Below, piece after piece: positions 12,418-23,289 of a stretch of DNA of 64,000 bases (the stretch's first letter is position 1; the number at the start of each line of letters is the position of its first letter). Source of the stretch: Siphonodentalium dalli (taxonomy: Eukaryota; Mollusca; Scaphopoda; Gadilida; Siphonodentaliidae); assembly GCA_032622095.1 (NCBI GenBank), contig CP136066.1:98975319-99039318 (forward strand). The letters run 5' to 3'. A program made the translations under genes and the position numbers. The notes beneath the pieces were generated by a model. It made no database searches and was not told where the DNA came from. It saw only the letters and a program-made list of their open reading frames with translations.

Positions 12418-13268
12418 TTCAAGACCAGCAAATAGCACCATTTTCATCTGTCAACTTGACAAATATTGTTACTGAAAATCATTTTTTAGCAAATCTGTTC
12501 AGTTAGAAGGAACATTTTGTGGTAGATACACCATTCTTCTATGGATATTCCAATACAGGTTGTCTTTAGTCATATAAATTGGTGGGGATATGGAGTCTTG
12601 GAGCAGTGGGGGGGGGGGGGGGGGGGGGTGGTGGTGGTTCATGTATATGGTTATTGGTGATTTTTCAGATGATGGGTACTTCTTCATGACATCATATGCT
12701 CCTTGAATCTTAGCTGAAAAGGCTGATATTGTGACATTACACAGTATACAACAAGATTATATATTCATTCTTTCTTATTCACAAGTGTGAAATATAATAA
12801 TTCAGGTTTCCTTGGTCATATTTCACTTGACAACATATTGTTCATGTGATGTCATAACCTTGTAAAGCTTTCCCTTAATGCTAAATAAGACTTGGAATTT
12901 TTAACCCATAGTCTTGGGAGAGTATTAAAGATAGTTGTTGTATGAAATATTATGTTTTATTTTGATATCTGAGGAAAATAAGCATCTCATAATATATTTT
13001 ACACAACATTTTAGCATTTCAGACCTTTTTCAAGCCATAGATGATGGTTGAATATATCCATTTTGTCACTACGTCAAGCATAACGTCATTGGGTTCTGAA
13101 AGACCCAAAAGGGGTGAAATCATGGGGGTGCATGTAAATCCCCACCCAATCTTACTGCCTGTTATTGCAATAACGCATGGGGTGTAATATATCAATTTAA
13201 GCGGTATAATGCAGAGAATATGGAGGTGTGGTCCCTATTAAAGATTAATAAAATTGCATTTCCCTTAA
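12418..13268 (+). repeat. Unit B, copy 3 (about 851 bp)
   Basis: Same unit as above, with a G-run of 21 at 12608-12628, so the G-run length differs in each of the three copies (16, 12, 21). Confidence 0.88.
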
Positions 13269-13919
13269 GGTGACACTCCACAGTTTCGAATGATCAGTAG
13301 GGGTACATTTCTTAGAATAGAGTACCAGTGTTTTCTGTCACCATGGGTGTGGTATGTTTATTGAGAGAAGGTTAGTTATGAATTTGTGGATTTTTAGAGG
13401 ATGTCTTTGAGTTTTGAAAAATATTGTTTCAGGTGACCTTGACCCCACCAGTATGAAGTAGTAGCGATTTCTGCGAAACAGTGGCTCCAGACACCAGCGT
13501 GACTTTTTAGCACCTAAAATTTGTCATCTGCATGAAAAATATATTTGTTTAAATTACAGTGGTGATAAGTTTGAAATTTTTTGATATTATTGTGAGGAAA
13601 CAGTGTTCTTCCCGACAACATAGGCGGCTATACCATAGATTTTCTGGTTGTTGTGTCCCACGGGCCTGAAATACGCTTATTTTGGCCATTTTTGCATCAA
13701 AATTTCATTTTTCAGGCACACAATCAAGGGGCATAACTTTTGCTACCCCCATTAAAATGACAATTCTGTACCAAAATCTTTAAGCCTAGTATGTGCTCAA
13801 CCCAGGTATATATACATTGTATATGTGTTGTGGGATCACATTTCAGTTATTTTTTATTGAATTGATGCCCCCCCCCCTTATTTTTGCACCAATCCCTACA
13901 GAAACTGTGGAGTGTCACC
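13269..13919 (+). mobile_element. TIR element A, copy 3 (651 bp)
   Basis: Right boundary of the composite: CACC at 13916-13919 is followed by TATG, while copy 1 is preceded by TAT, giving a possible 3-bp target duplication for the whole array. Confidence 0.85.
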
Positions 13920-14398
13920 TATGTACCGTAATATCTAAATTTACGGTAATACTGTTAATGGCTCGATCGCGCAATGTATTTTGGGAAGGGTTTTCTTGCA
14001 TCGTCTGATCGCCGACGCCATTTTCTCGGATTGTGAAGTCGTGTGTTAGTCAATCGTTTGGGAAAAAATAGTTGTTGGGTTGTTCTTAGTGTGTTTGTCA
14101 AGGTTTTGTGTTGAATAATTTATTGCTCATTGTTCGAAATCACGGAAACTGCTATGTTATTATTAAAATTTTAGTCATTACGCCATTGACGACCAAATTA
14201 CAATCAACCAGTGAACATGTGGAAAATACGGTGTTCTGTATATTTGACAGTATAATTGTATAATTATACGTTAGTAGAATATACGATGTACTGTATATTT
14301 GACGGTATTATTGTATAATTATACGGTAGTAGAATATACGGTGTACTGTAAATTATACGGTAGACTACCGTAAAAATTACGGCGGGTTATTTACAGTG
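13920..14398 (+). mobile_element. ACGGTA-rich MITE, right part
   Basis: Continues with GTACCGTAATATC and ends in repeated TATACGGTAGTAGAATATACG (twice, about 14275-14345) and TTACGGCGGGTTATTTACAG. Together with 9641-9699 it forms one element with inverted ends starting CACTGTA. Confidence 0.7.
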
Positions 14399-14402
14399 CA
14401 TA

Positions 14403-15430
14403 GTAGGGTGGCCGTTGACGAATAATTTAAAAGATTGCACCAAAACAATTTACCCCCCAACCCACTGGGTTTCCATACCCTACAACCCAAAATGCCAAAA
14501 AATCGTCTTTCTGGTCCGATTTTCACAGAATAAACGGCATTGTATGGTGGTCGTTAACGAATCATTAAGATTCCACCCAAAACATTTACTACCAACCCAC
14601 TGGGTTTCCATATATTACGACCCAAAATGGTAAAATGCCAAAAACTGCATTTCGGTCCGATTTTCACGGAATAAATGGCATTGTATGCAGGGGGGGGGGG
14701 GTGAAAAAGAATTTCCGGCACGTATATGCCGGGGTGGGTGGGTGGTCAAAGCCACCAACAAGCAATGAGTTGGGCTTCAAACCCACTTTCAATGAGAGAA
14801 ATAATGTAATTCTAACTGGTAAACTGACTGCAGGCAGCTATCGTATTGTATTTTGTTGCAAATTTTGAAATCCAAGATGGCCGCTGGCAGCCATGTTTTT
14901 TTGGCCGAATGACCTCAAAATGACTCATTCTTATTTACATGTCCATGTTAACATCCATGATAAATAGTATGCACAGAAATTCATATACAGCTGTTTACAG
15001 TGAATTTCACACCGCAAATCTCTGTTTTAGTGTTAAAAGGGGGGGGGGGGTGGGTGTCAAAAAGTGGTCGGAAAAAACTGGCGAAAAACGGAAAAAAATT
15101 TGGCGGTGGGGGTGGGTGGGTACAAAAAATGATCGAAAGGGAAAAAATGCCATACGTGCCTGAATTTTTTTCCGACCCCCCCCCCCCTGTTGTATGCTGG
15201 GTTTCCATAACCTACGACCCACAATGGCATATTTATCAAAATCGCATTTCTGTTCCGATGTTCAAGGAATAAACGGCATTGTATGGTGGCCGTTGACGAA
15301 TAATTAAGATTCCTCCCAAAACAAATTACCAACCAACCCACTGGGTTTCCATATGTATACCCTACGACACAAAATGGCAAAATGCCCAAAATCGCTTTCT
15401 GGTCCGATTTTGACGGAATAAAAACAAATT
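14403..15430 (+). repeat. 137-bp repeat units interspersed with G-runs
   Basis: GCCGTTGACGAATAATT or close variants occur at 14411, 14548 and 15287, and CCCACTGGGTTTCCATA at 14461, 14597 and 15338. Between units lie G-runs (14689-14701, 15039-15050), GGTGGGGGTGGGTGGG near 15102, and a C-run at 15176-15187, the last pairing with the G-run as an inverted repeat (GTCGGAAAAAA against TTTTTTTCCGAC). Open frames here follow low-complexity sequence and are not genes. Confidence 0.7.
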
Positions 15431-16477
15431 TACTAGCCAAAGTTGCCTCTGACACAGAACTCGCGAGATTAAATGCAATAAATTGATGTCCATCTGTCCT
15501 GCTTTTCTCATAACCTTTTAAGCATACTAGATTGAACAAATTGTGCAGGTATTTAACAGAACACTGTTGAAGAAAATCAATCTATGACCCTATGAAAACA
15601 TAGTCTTAACTTGTTTCCAAAAATGCCATATTGGGGAATTTTTTTCCATTTTAAAGGTTCTGGGGCATAAATGGAAAGACAAAAAATGGATGTTGTAAAA
15701 TGTGATAATTTTTGTAATGTGTAAAATCATTTGAACTTTCCTCCAAGAATACAACACTTCAGTGTTGAAAAAAAGCATTACATTGGTTATCCCATCGTAT
15801 CTCACTTGATTTCACTATTTTTCAGGAAACTGACTCCAAATTTGAACGTTGGTTTAGGGGTAGGAAATCCCAAATGCAATCTTATCACAAAAGAACAGCC
15901 ATTTCAGACACAATGTTTTATTCCAGTTTGTGTATATTCCTGTTGCGTTATAAAACAGCTTAATACTTTACTGGAAGTTTATTTATAATTTTATGGTCAT
16001 GGTATATAAGAACAATCCCACAATGCCAATTTAACATTTCACTGCCAAATTACGACAAAACAGATCATAGCTCTGACAATGGACATAAAAAAGGAAGTCC
16101 TAAATTCCTTATGAAAGAACAATGTATTCAGAAGCTGCTAATAGTAAAGTGTTATTCTTCAAGATGCAATGGAATCCAGCGACATTCATTGATATAACCA
16201 TTTAAATGCTATTTTCCCAAATTTATTTCACGAAATTCACCAATTTCCTTTTTGTTGATTTTTGTTCATTTCAGTATGTCTTGTCTTGTCTTGTGTAGAT
16301 TCACCAGTTCGTTGTCGAGGTACCACTGCTACGAGCGTTGAAATTTGTCCTTCCAAATGTTCTGATCCAGGAATGAGAAAGAATCACTGTAGAATCCGAA
16401 TAATTGAAGATGTGATCATTATATTAGTTCATTCTGTACATCTTATTGATTACTGATCTCAAATGATTGCTAGACCA
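15431..16477. other. Non-coding stretch between repeats
   Basis: No gene recognised. A segment at 16030-16065 (AATTTAACATTTCACTGCCA) is inverted at 18362-18400, on the other side of the retrotransposon remains. Confidence 0.45.
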
Positions 16478-18215
16478 TTACGAATAATAATTATAATAAA
16501 CATAAACATAGATAGGGACGGACTCAGACTCATAAATTTTTGTACATAGTTTGGCTTTCAGCATATTCGCCGACCTCTGTACATGTATCTTCTGAATCAG
16601 CTCTCTGCTGTAAAGCTCAATCATTTTCAGTTCATCAATCGTTGGCTGATAATGCCGCAGGACTGTATCGTGTGTGGCATCAAGCATCAGATGAGTGAAG
16701 AAGTTGGGATCTTCAAGCAATTGTTCATCTTCAAGAGAGATTAAATGAAGTTGTAGTTTTCTCTTTGTCTTCTTTCTAGCATCACCATACATACTGCACT
16801 CTGCTACTAGGCGTTGACGGGTTTCTGGAGCACCATTACAAAGTTGACATGTTGGATCTACACTGTATTTGTTGCAGAAGGTATATGTATCCGTTAGCAG
16901 ACGAGCTTTTATCTCGGCTCTGGCAGCATCTCGCTGATTCCCTCTGACTGTGCTGTAAATATGATGAGGTTTATTCGTTTTCACTGAGTTTGGGTTTAGA
17001 AACTTCAGTGTAGACTTTTCCTTTATTTGTTCTTTCCAGTTGTTTTCAGTTGTTTCTGCAATATGATCATCCAGTGTTTTCTTCCAGTCTTCTTTAGATG
17101 GTGGATCTTCTAAAAGATGGTAGGCACTAGGGAGGTTGTACAAGTATAGTGTTACCCGTATCAATGAAAACCGGCCAGCTATCTTCCATCTTGCTTTTCA
17201 TTGCCAGCTGTCGTTTTGCAATTTCTTTTTCAACGCTTCCTTCTTGGGTTATCACTCGATACTAGAGATTCAGCATGCTTCGGTGTATTATTGCAGAAAT
17301 AGGTGGAATCCCAAGTAATGCACATATAGCAACAGTTGCCGTTCTTGATGGTAGGTGTTGTATTTGCCGCAACATTTTGTTTTGATGAGACTCAAGGCTC
17401 TTGAGTTGAGTTTTGTTCATCGAGAGTATTTCAAGGCCATATGTAAACCTGGGTACAACATAGATGGTCCATAGCTTAGCTTTTATCATTTGAGTTATTC
17501 CTGTCTTTCCATGGAACCCAGCACCCATGAGAGAGTAGGCACTTGAGAGCTGAAGTTTCTTCTCTATCTCTACTTGGTTGGTCTTATTCCTCGCTATCCC
17601 AGTATGATCTATTGTAGGAGGGTTATCTATGTCATTCTCGTAGATGGTGAGCTCCCGGAGAAGCACTGGGTCACTTCTTTTCCCTGCTGGCAGATACCGC
17701 ATAATTGCACTTTTCTTTGGATTGATACCATATCTTTCCGCTTTTGAGGATGATTGAACTTTCATAAGCCTCTCTTGCATATTTGAAGGTGAGTGTGCCA
17801 ATAGGGCTAAATCGTCAGCACATGTAGTGTGGGGAATTTGTATTGATCCTATTGTAGCTCCTTGATATTTCTGTTCAAGTTCCAATAGTAGTGGGTTATT
17901 GAAATGTTTGTAGTGCAGCGTGGATAAGATTCCTCATTGTCTGATACCTTGAGAGACCTGCAAGGTATCAGACAATTTCCCTTGCCATTTTACTCTGGTT
18001 GATGCCCCACAATATAAGTCCTGAATGATCAGCCACTCTGCTCCATGGATTCCATCGATGAAGATTTTGCGAAGGAGTAGATCATGGTCGACAACATCAA
18101 ATGCTTTTTGGGCGTCGAGGGTGGTGAGGAATAATGGTTTCTTCTCTGCTTTGGCTTCTTTAATGCATTCAGTGACTATTAGGGCTGCATTTATGGATGT
18201 CTTTTTTGTTTATGG
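16478..18215 (-). mobile_element. Non-LTR retrotransposon ORF2 remains (reverse transcriptase palm to C-terminal zinc motif)
   Basis: Read on the minus strand. Motif A is TLDAQKAFDVVDHD (about 18125-18080). A palm motif QGIRQ is followed by an in-frame TGA near 17935. Motif C is CADDLALLAHS (about 17830-17795). A thumb region follows with the pattern YGLEILSMNKTQL...HQNKMLRQIQ. After an in-frame TAG at 17262-17264 and a frameshift near 17180, a C-terminal domain carries CQLCNGAPETRQRLVAEC (about 16850-16795), a Cys/His cluster typical of LINE ORF2 tails. No endonuclease region is present; homology fades at about 18215, so it is 5'-truncated. With two stops and one frameshift it is dead, but otherwise well preserved, so fairly recent. 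Clade not assigned. Confidence 0.85.
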
Positions 18216-18262
18216 AGGGCTTATGTATAATTATTCCTGTAAACAAAATATGTTGCAATTAG

Positions 18263-18365
18263 TTCTGGGTAAAACCATAAATGCACTAGACTAATAAGGA
18301 ATGTCTTTTTTGTCCTTCTGGGTAAACCATACATGCACTGGACTAATAAGGAATTATCTTTTTTG
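18263..18365 (+). repeat. Two-copy 54-bp tandem repeat
   Basis: TTCTGGGTAAAACCATAAAT...ACTAATAAGGAATGTC at 18263 is repeated from 18317 with few changes. It abuts the 5' break of the retrotransposon. Confidence 0.7.
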
Positions 18366-18719
18366 TCGTAATTTGGCAGTGAAATGTTAAATTGGTATTG
18401 GTATTTCACTGTCAACTTGATCTTACAATCATGGCTCGCGTCAGATTAATAAAGCATTATAAATAATTTTGTCAATGCCGTTAGAAGCTAATTTGACAAT
18501 TTATTCTAATTTAATGTGTTTAAATTTTATATGTTGGCAAACCAGTCACTTCTTATATGCATATTGTGCACGCGCGTGTGTTTATTTGTATCACTCCAAT
18601 GTAAACTTGTGTAATTTGTGGAAGCATCCATTTTGGTAAAGAAATTTCATGCTTTATATACAGTTTCGTTACTATTCTTCTTTTGTTTTTGATAACCTGA
18701 TCGTTATACTGAAACGATG

Positions 18720-19001
18720 TTAACTCTTTCTTTCCCAATAGATTCTCCCACCCAGTTATGCAAGTATACATTGGAATGGTCTATTATTTATCTGGAGGGA
18801 TGTTTATAGTAAAATATTAGCAGACGGCATATCAATGATTAGATACTATATACAGTTCATGTTAAATTAATTAGTGGTAATATTCAGATAATAAGTTCAA
18901 CAAATGACATGTGGTACGTCGTTTGTTGAAATTATTATCTGAACATTTTTCATTAGGCCTGAATTAGTCGTCAATGAATATTCAACAATGAAAGGGTTAA
19001 A
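18720..19001 (+). mobile_element. piggyBac-like MITE, TTAACCCTTT ends
   Basis: Begins TTAACTCTTTCTTTC and ends GAAAGGGTTAA. Contains the shared blocks CATTGGAATGGTCTATTATT and an inner hairpin CAGATAATAAGTTCAACAAA with its inverse. TTAA at both ends followed by CCCTTT-type termini is the pattern of piggyBac-mobilised elements. No coding region. Confidence 0.75.
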
Positions 19002-19199
19002 CCCCAATCAGTTAATCAATCAATCAATTAATAAATCAAAATCAACCAATCAATCAAATAGTCAGTCAGCTATCACATTTTGTTCTTTTCTTAATTATTC
19101 AACTCAAATTAAAATTAATTTAGTTTGCGAGAAATAATTTTTCTGATAAAAAAAAACATTTCTTCAAAATAGGCTTTAGTTATCAGAATCGATTAATTA

Positions 19200-19562
19200 C
19201 AACAAAATAATACTAACCGCTGTCAACTATGGTATAAAATTTCCCAAAACGTGTTATTTATCAACATGTTGTTCAACGAAATATGGACGAATTATCACTT
19301 GATTATAACGAAATTTGGCCGTATTACCGCTTGATTTTAGAGTTGTCTATCTTCATCCGCAATTTTGTCCGAGACCGTCGCCTTGACGATTATTTCCAGG
19401 CCGCATATAAGTACATATCTTGAGAATTAACATATTTCAAAAATCGTAATCTGATCACTCTGAGCATTGATGGTGGGTTCCTAGACTATAGAATCAAATA
19501 TGTTTCACCCCCCGAAGCCAAAGAAATAGTAATTTGGGAGCGTTAATTCGGATTATGGATCT
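19200..19562 (+). mobile_element. TTAA-flanked MITE (AGGTACTC family), 5'-truncated
   Basis: ACTAACCGCTGTCAACTATG through GATTATGGATCTTTAA matches 37692-38139 and 44717-45161; the right TTAA is 19563-19566 and the left end is missing. Confidence 0.65.
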
Positions 19563-19566
19563 TTAA

Positions 19567-21039
19567 TAATTGTCCGGTACATGCGTACTGATCTGCATGC
19601 GGAAATAGTGCTCAGGGCACACGACAATTGAATTAGCCCGGGTGCATTGGGTATATATATATCTGAAGTATGTTTAAGGAGGCCAAGTGACTAATTTGTA
19701 TGGGGATTTCCATGCGAATCTCCAGAGCTTTAAAGATTATATATAAAGCAGTAGGTGTCCTGGAACTAAAGCAATCGTGTCATTTTAAGACACGGGTGGT
19801 CTCGCGATGTGTATAGCTGTTAAATAGTCACATCTTCTAAAGCCGCCATAAACAGAAAGAATATTATATAATAGTCAGATATCGTTCTTATACCAATCAT
19901 AACTATCGCGTACACTGCATGGTATTGTCACGTTTTTGTACGCTTGTTATGTAAACGAACATCAAAAACGTTACAGAACCATTTGTTTATACACAAACAC
20001 TCTGAAGGAATCAGGGAGCTAAATGTGTTCTAGAGTCGGGGAGCGAGTACACCGTGGAATGCTAAAGGTGAAGGTAACTGAAGAATGACCTTCACCTGAT
20101 ACATGCGACACGTTATTAAAGGATGACATCGCGTTTATTTGATTTGTACATAATATCTAAATAACTTAAACTCGTGAATGAATGGGGGAACGGATTTTTG
20201 TGAGCGGGAAATGTATTTAACTAGCTGTTGTAGATCTGGGTTTTTCCATATCAAATTTGGCTGTGGGATAGCCCTGTCGTACACTTGGGGATTTATTTTA
20301 AAAAGTAAAAACATGACCTATGATTTTTCTTGCATTTTCGTGATCAACTGGTGTCAATCTAGCTGGGTAAACATCACTGGTATGGTCTGCAGGCTTCAAT
20401 TCAGTGAATTTGGCCGAAACGTTAACACTGTCGCCTATGGGAAACCATTTAGTTCAGTGATTCCTATACTATTGGATCGTCCATTGAAAATGTTCCGTTG
20501 GGCTGTGGAAGGCGAAGATAACATTATTGGCACCATCAACAATCGCATTCAAATCACACCAAATTGTATTTTTAATCGACCCATTATACCCTCTATCAGT
20601 TCAAAATCTAGCTAATCCACGTTACTTCGTGATTGGCAAATGATCAGACAGAAAATAATAATTGTTCCTGCAAAGAGATGAATATTTTTCAATCCAGTTA
20701 GTAGTTTCTCATAACCTATATATATATATGTTAATACATACCAAACAAGGAATTTACGATGATAGTATTGTAAGTTGTAGACGCACCAACTTGTGGGTTT
20801 TACAACCGACGTATAATGCGCCTGAATCTAAATAAGGAAATGACGCATCGACCTGCATTTTCTCTGACACAAAGCGTGTTTTGTGAAAAATATCGCATTC
20901 ATATCATCATTATGCCATACTATTAGTATATTCTTGAGGAAATGATAAACATTTGATAAATGTTATTTCTAAATTATAATCTACAACAAAGACCGCCCGT
21001 CCCTTTAAACACACATAACGGTGGCGGTGAGCTATGTTT
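19567..21039. other. Non-coding stretch, no recognised feature
   Basis: It contains the longest open frame outside repeats and known genes (20178-20615, 145 codons), which shows no recognisable domain, no splice context and unbiased composition. Otherwise nothing seen. Confidence 0.4.
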
Positions 21040-23135
21040 ATTATCAATATTTTATCAAGTATTTTTTTGGATATAATAAATTCGAATTATTGATATCACA
21101 AAATGGTAAGCATTTAGTGATATCAATAATTCGATTTTGTGATATCATAACTTCTGTTTGTGATATCAATAACTAGAAAATGGCATAGCTGGACTATTAT
21201 TCCTCAACATTTTGTGATTTTAAATCATTTTACGACATCATAAAATCGAATTAATGATATCACTAATTCCCCAACATTTTATTATATCATAAAAACGTAT
21301 TATTGATATCACTAAGTGCTTACTATTTTGTGGTACATAGGGCGCCGTTCGTCTATTTATTACCTATTTAGTGATATCAATAATTCATTTTATGATATCA
21401 CTAAATGATTACATGATGTAACAAAATTGAATATATGTCATTAAATATTTTATGATATCACAAAATGATTTTAAGATATCACTAATTCCAATTTGTGATA
21501 TCATATATTAATTTTTTGATATCACAAATTATAATTATTGGTATCACAAAATAGTAAGCATTTAGTGATATCAATAATTCGATTTTGTGATCTCATTAAT
21601 TCAGTTTGTGATATCAATAAATAGAAAATTTCATAGCTGGATTACAACCCCTTGGCCATTTTATGATATCATTAAATCGATTTGTGATATAACAAAATGA
21701 AAATTGGAATTAGGGATATCTTAAAATCATGTTGTGATATAAAATATTTAATGATACTATATATTCAATTTTGTTATATCATATATTCATTTAGTGATAT
21801 CATAAAATGAATTATTGATATTACTAAATAGATAATAAATAGACGAACTGCGCCCCGAGAATTTGTGATATAATAAAATCGAATATGTGATATCATAAAA
21901 TAAGTAGTATTTGTTGATATCACAAAATGAATATATGATATCATTAATTCAAATTAGTCATATCATAAAATGAATTTAAGCTATCATAAACTCGAATATA
22001 TGATAACATAAAAAAGAAAGCATTTAGTTATATCAGTAATTAGATTTTGTGATATCATAAATTTATTTTATGATATCAATATATATTTTATGACATCAAT
22101 TTAGTGATATCATTAAAAAGTCTTTTCATCCGATTATTGATATCACAAAATGAATATATGATATCACAAATTCGAATAAGTGATTTCACAAAATGAATAT
22201 ATGATATCATAAAATCGAATATGTGATATCACTAAATGTTTACAATTTTATGATATCTTCTATTCGATTTTGTGATATCATACATTCATTTTGTGATATC
22301 AATAATCGGATGAAAAGACTTTTTAATGATATCACTAAATGCATTTCTATTTTGTGTTATCATATATTCGAGTTTATGATAGCTTAAATTCATTTATGAT
22401 ATCACTAATTTGAATTATTGATATAATATATTAATAAGTAGAAGAACGGCTCCCCATAGTGATATCAATAATTCGATTTTGTGATATAAAAATATGAATT
22501 TATGATATCACAAATTGGAATTATTGATAACTTAATATCATTTTGTGATATGATAAAATATTTAATGATAAATTTTCGATTTTGTGATATCATTTATTCA
22601 TTTAGTGATATAAAATGAATTATTGAAACCACCAAATAGGTAATAAATAGAAGTACGTCGACCCGTGAATCCGTGATCAAATCGAATAAGTGATATCATA
22701 AAATAACTAGTATTTATTGATGTCACAACATGAATATATGATATCAATAATTCGCATTAGTGATATGATACGACATCATAAAATGAATTTAAGATATCAT
22801 AAAATCGAAAATATGATATCACAAAATAGAAAGCATTTAGTGATATCAATAATTCGATTTTGAGAAATCATAAATTCACTTTCTGATAGCAAAAAATATT
22901 TCATGACATCACTAAATGCATTTAGTGATATCATTAAATACTATTTTTATCCGAATTAATAATATCACAAATTCGAATTAGTGAAATCACAATATGATAT
23001 ATATATATATATGATATCATAAAATCGAATATGTGATATCACTAAAAGCTTACAATTTTATATCATATATTCAATTCGTGACAAAATGGATTATTGATAT
23101 TACAAAATAGGTAATAAATAGAAGAACGGCGCCAT
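21040..23135. repeat. TGATATCA palindrome array with GGCGCC-bounded MITE ends
   Basis: About 2.1 kb in which TGATATCA and near variants recur every 10-30 bases, alternating with CAATAATTCG, CAAAATGAA and ATAAAATCGAA. A terminal motif GGCGCCGTTCGTCTATTTAT-TACCTATTT at 21341 is inverted at 23102-23133, and the same-orientation end recurs (diverged) at about 21833-21858, 22440-22460 and 22637-22660. About 800-bp direct repeats are visible (21816 and 22612 starts; 21900 and 22703). A large inverted repeat has arms of about 21948-22131 and 22307-22412. No coding capacity. Best read as overlapping or tandem MITE copies whose interior is made of short palindromes. Confidence 0.85.
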
Positions 23136-23173
23136 TGCCCCATAATAGTGAGCAATGGCAAAATTGACATGTA

Positions 23174-23283
23174 CAGTAATGCCCTAAGTAATCGACTCAT
23201 TAACCACAGCAGAATTATGGGTAACTTTTCAGTTACCCTTAATTCTGCTGTGGTTAAGGAGTCGATTACTTAGGGCATTACTG
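23174..23283. mobile_element. Mariner-like hairpin MITE (CAGTAATGC family), 110-bp copy
   Basis: CAGTAATGCCCTAAGTAATC at the left is inverted at the right; TA dinucleotides flank both sides (23172-23173, 23284-23285), as for Tc1/mariner insertions. The whole element is a near-perfect palindrome centred on AACTTTTCAGTTACC. Confidence 0.88.
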
Positions 23284-23289
23284 TAGCTC

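Noticed and set aside
15007-15539. 160-codon minus-strand frame over 15057-15539 and overlapping frames
   Set aside because: Covers poly-G/poly-C tracts and 137-bp repeat units; no domain.
16275-16456. Possible terminal exon with Cys-rich DSPVRCRGTTATSVEICPSK after a TTTCAG acceptor
   Set aside because: The acceptor context is good, but there is no partner exon and no identifiable domain; too short to support.
20178-20615. 145-codon open frame, plus strand
   Set aside because: No recognisable domain, no splice context, AT-rich random-like composition; kept only as a note in the surrounding stretch.
21040-23135. CRISPR-like array
   Set aside because: Spacing and repeats are irregular, the motif is an 8-base palindrome, spacers are themselves repeated, and the context is an animal genome.
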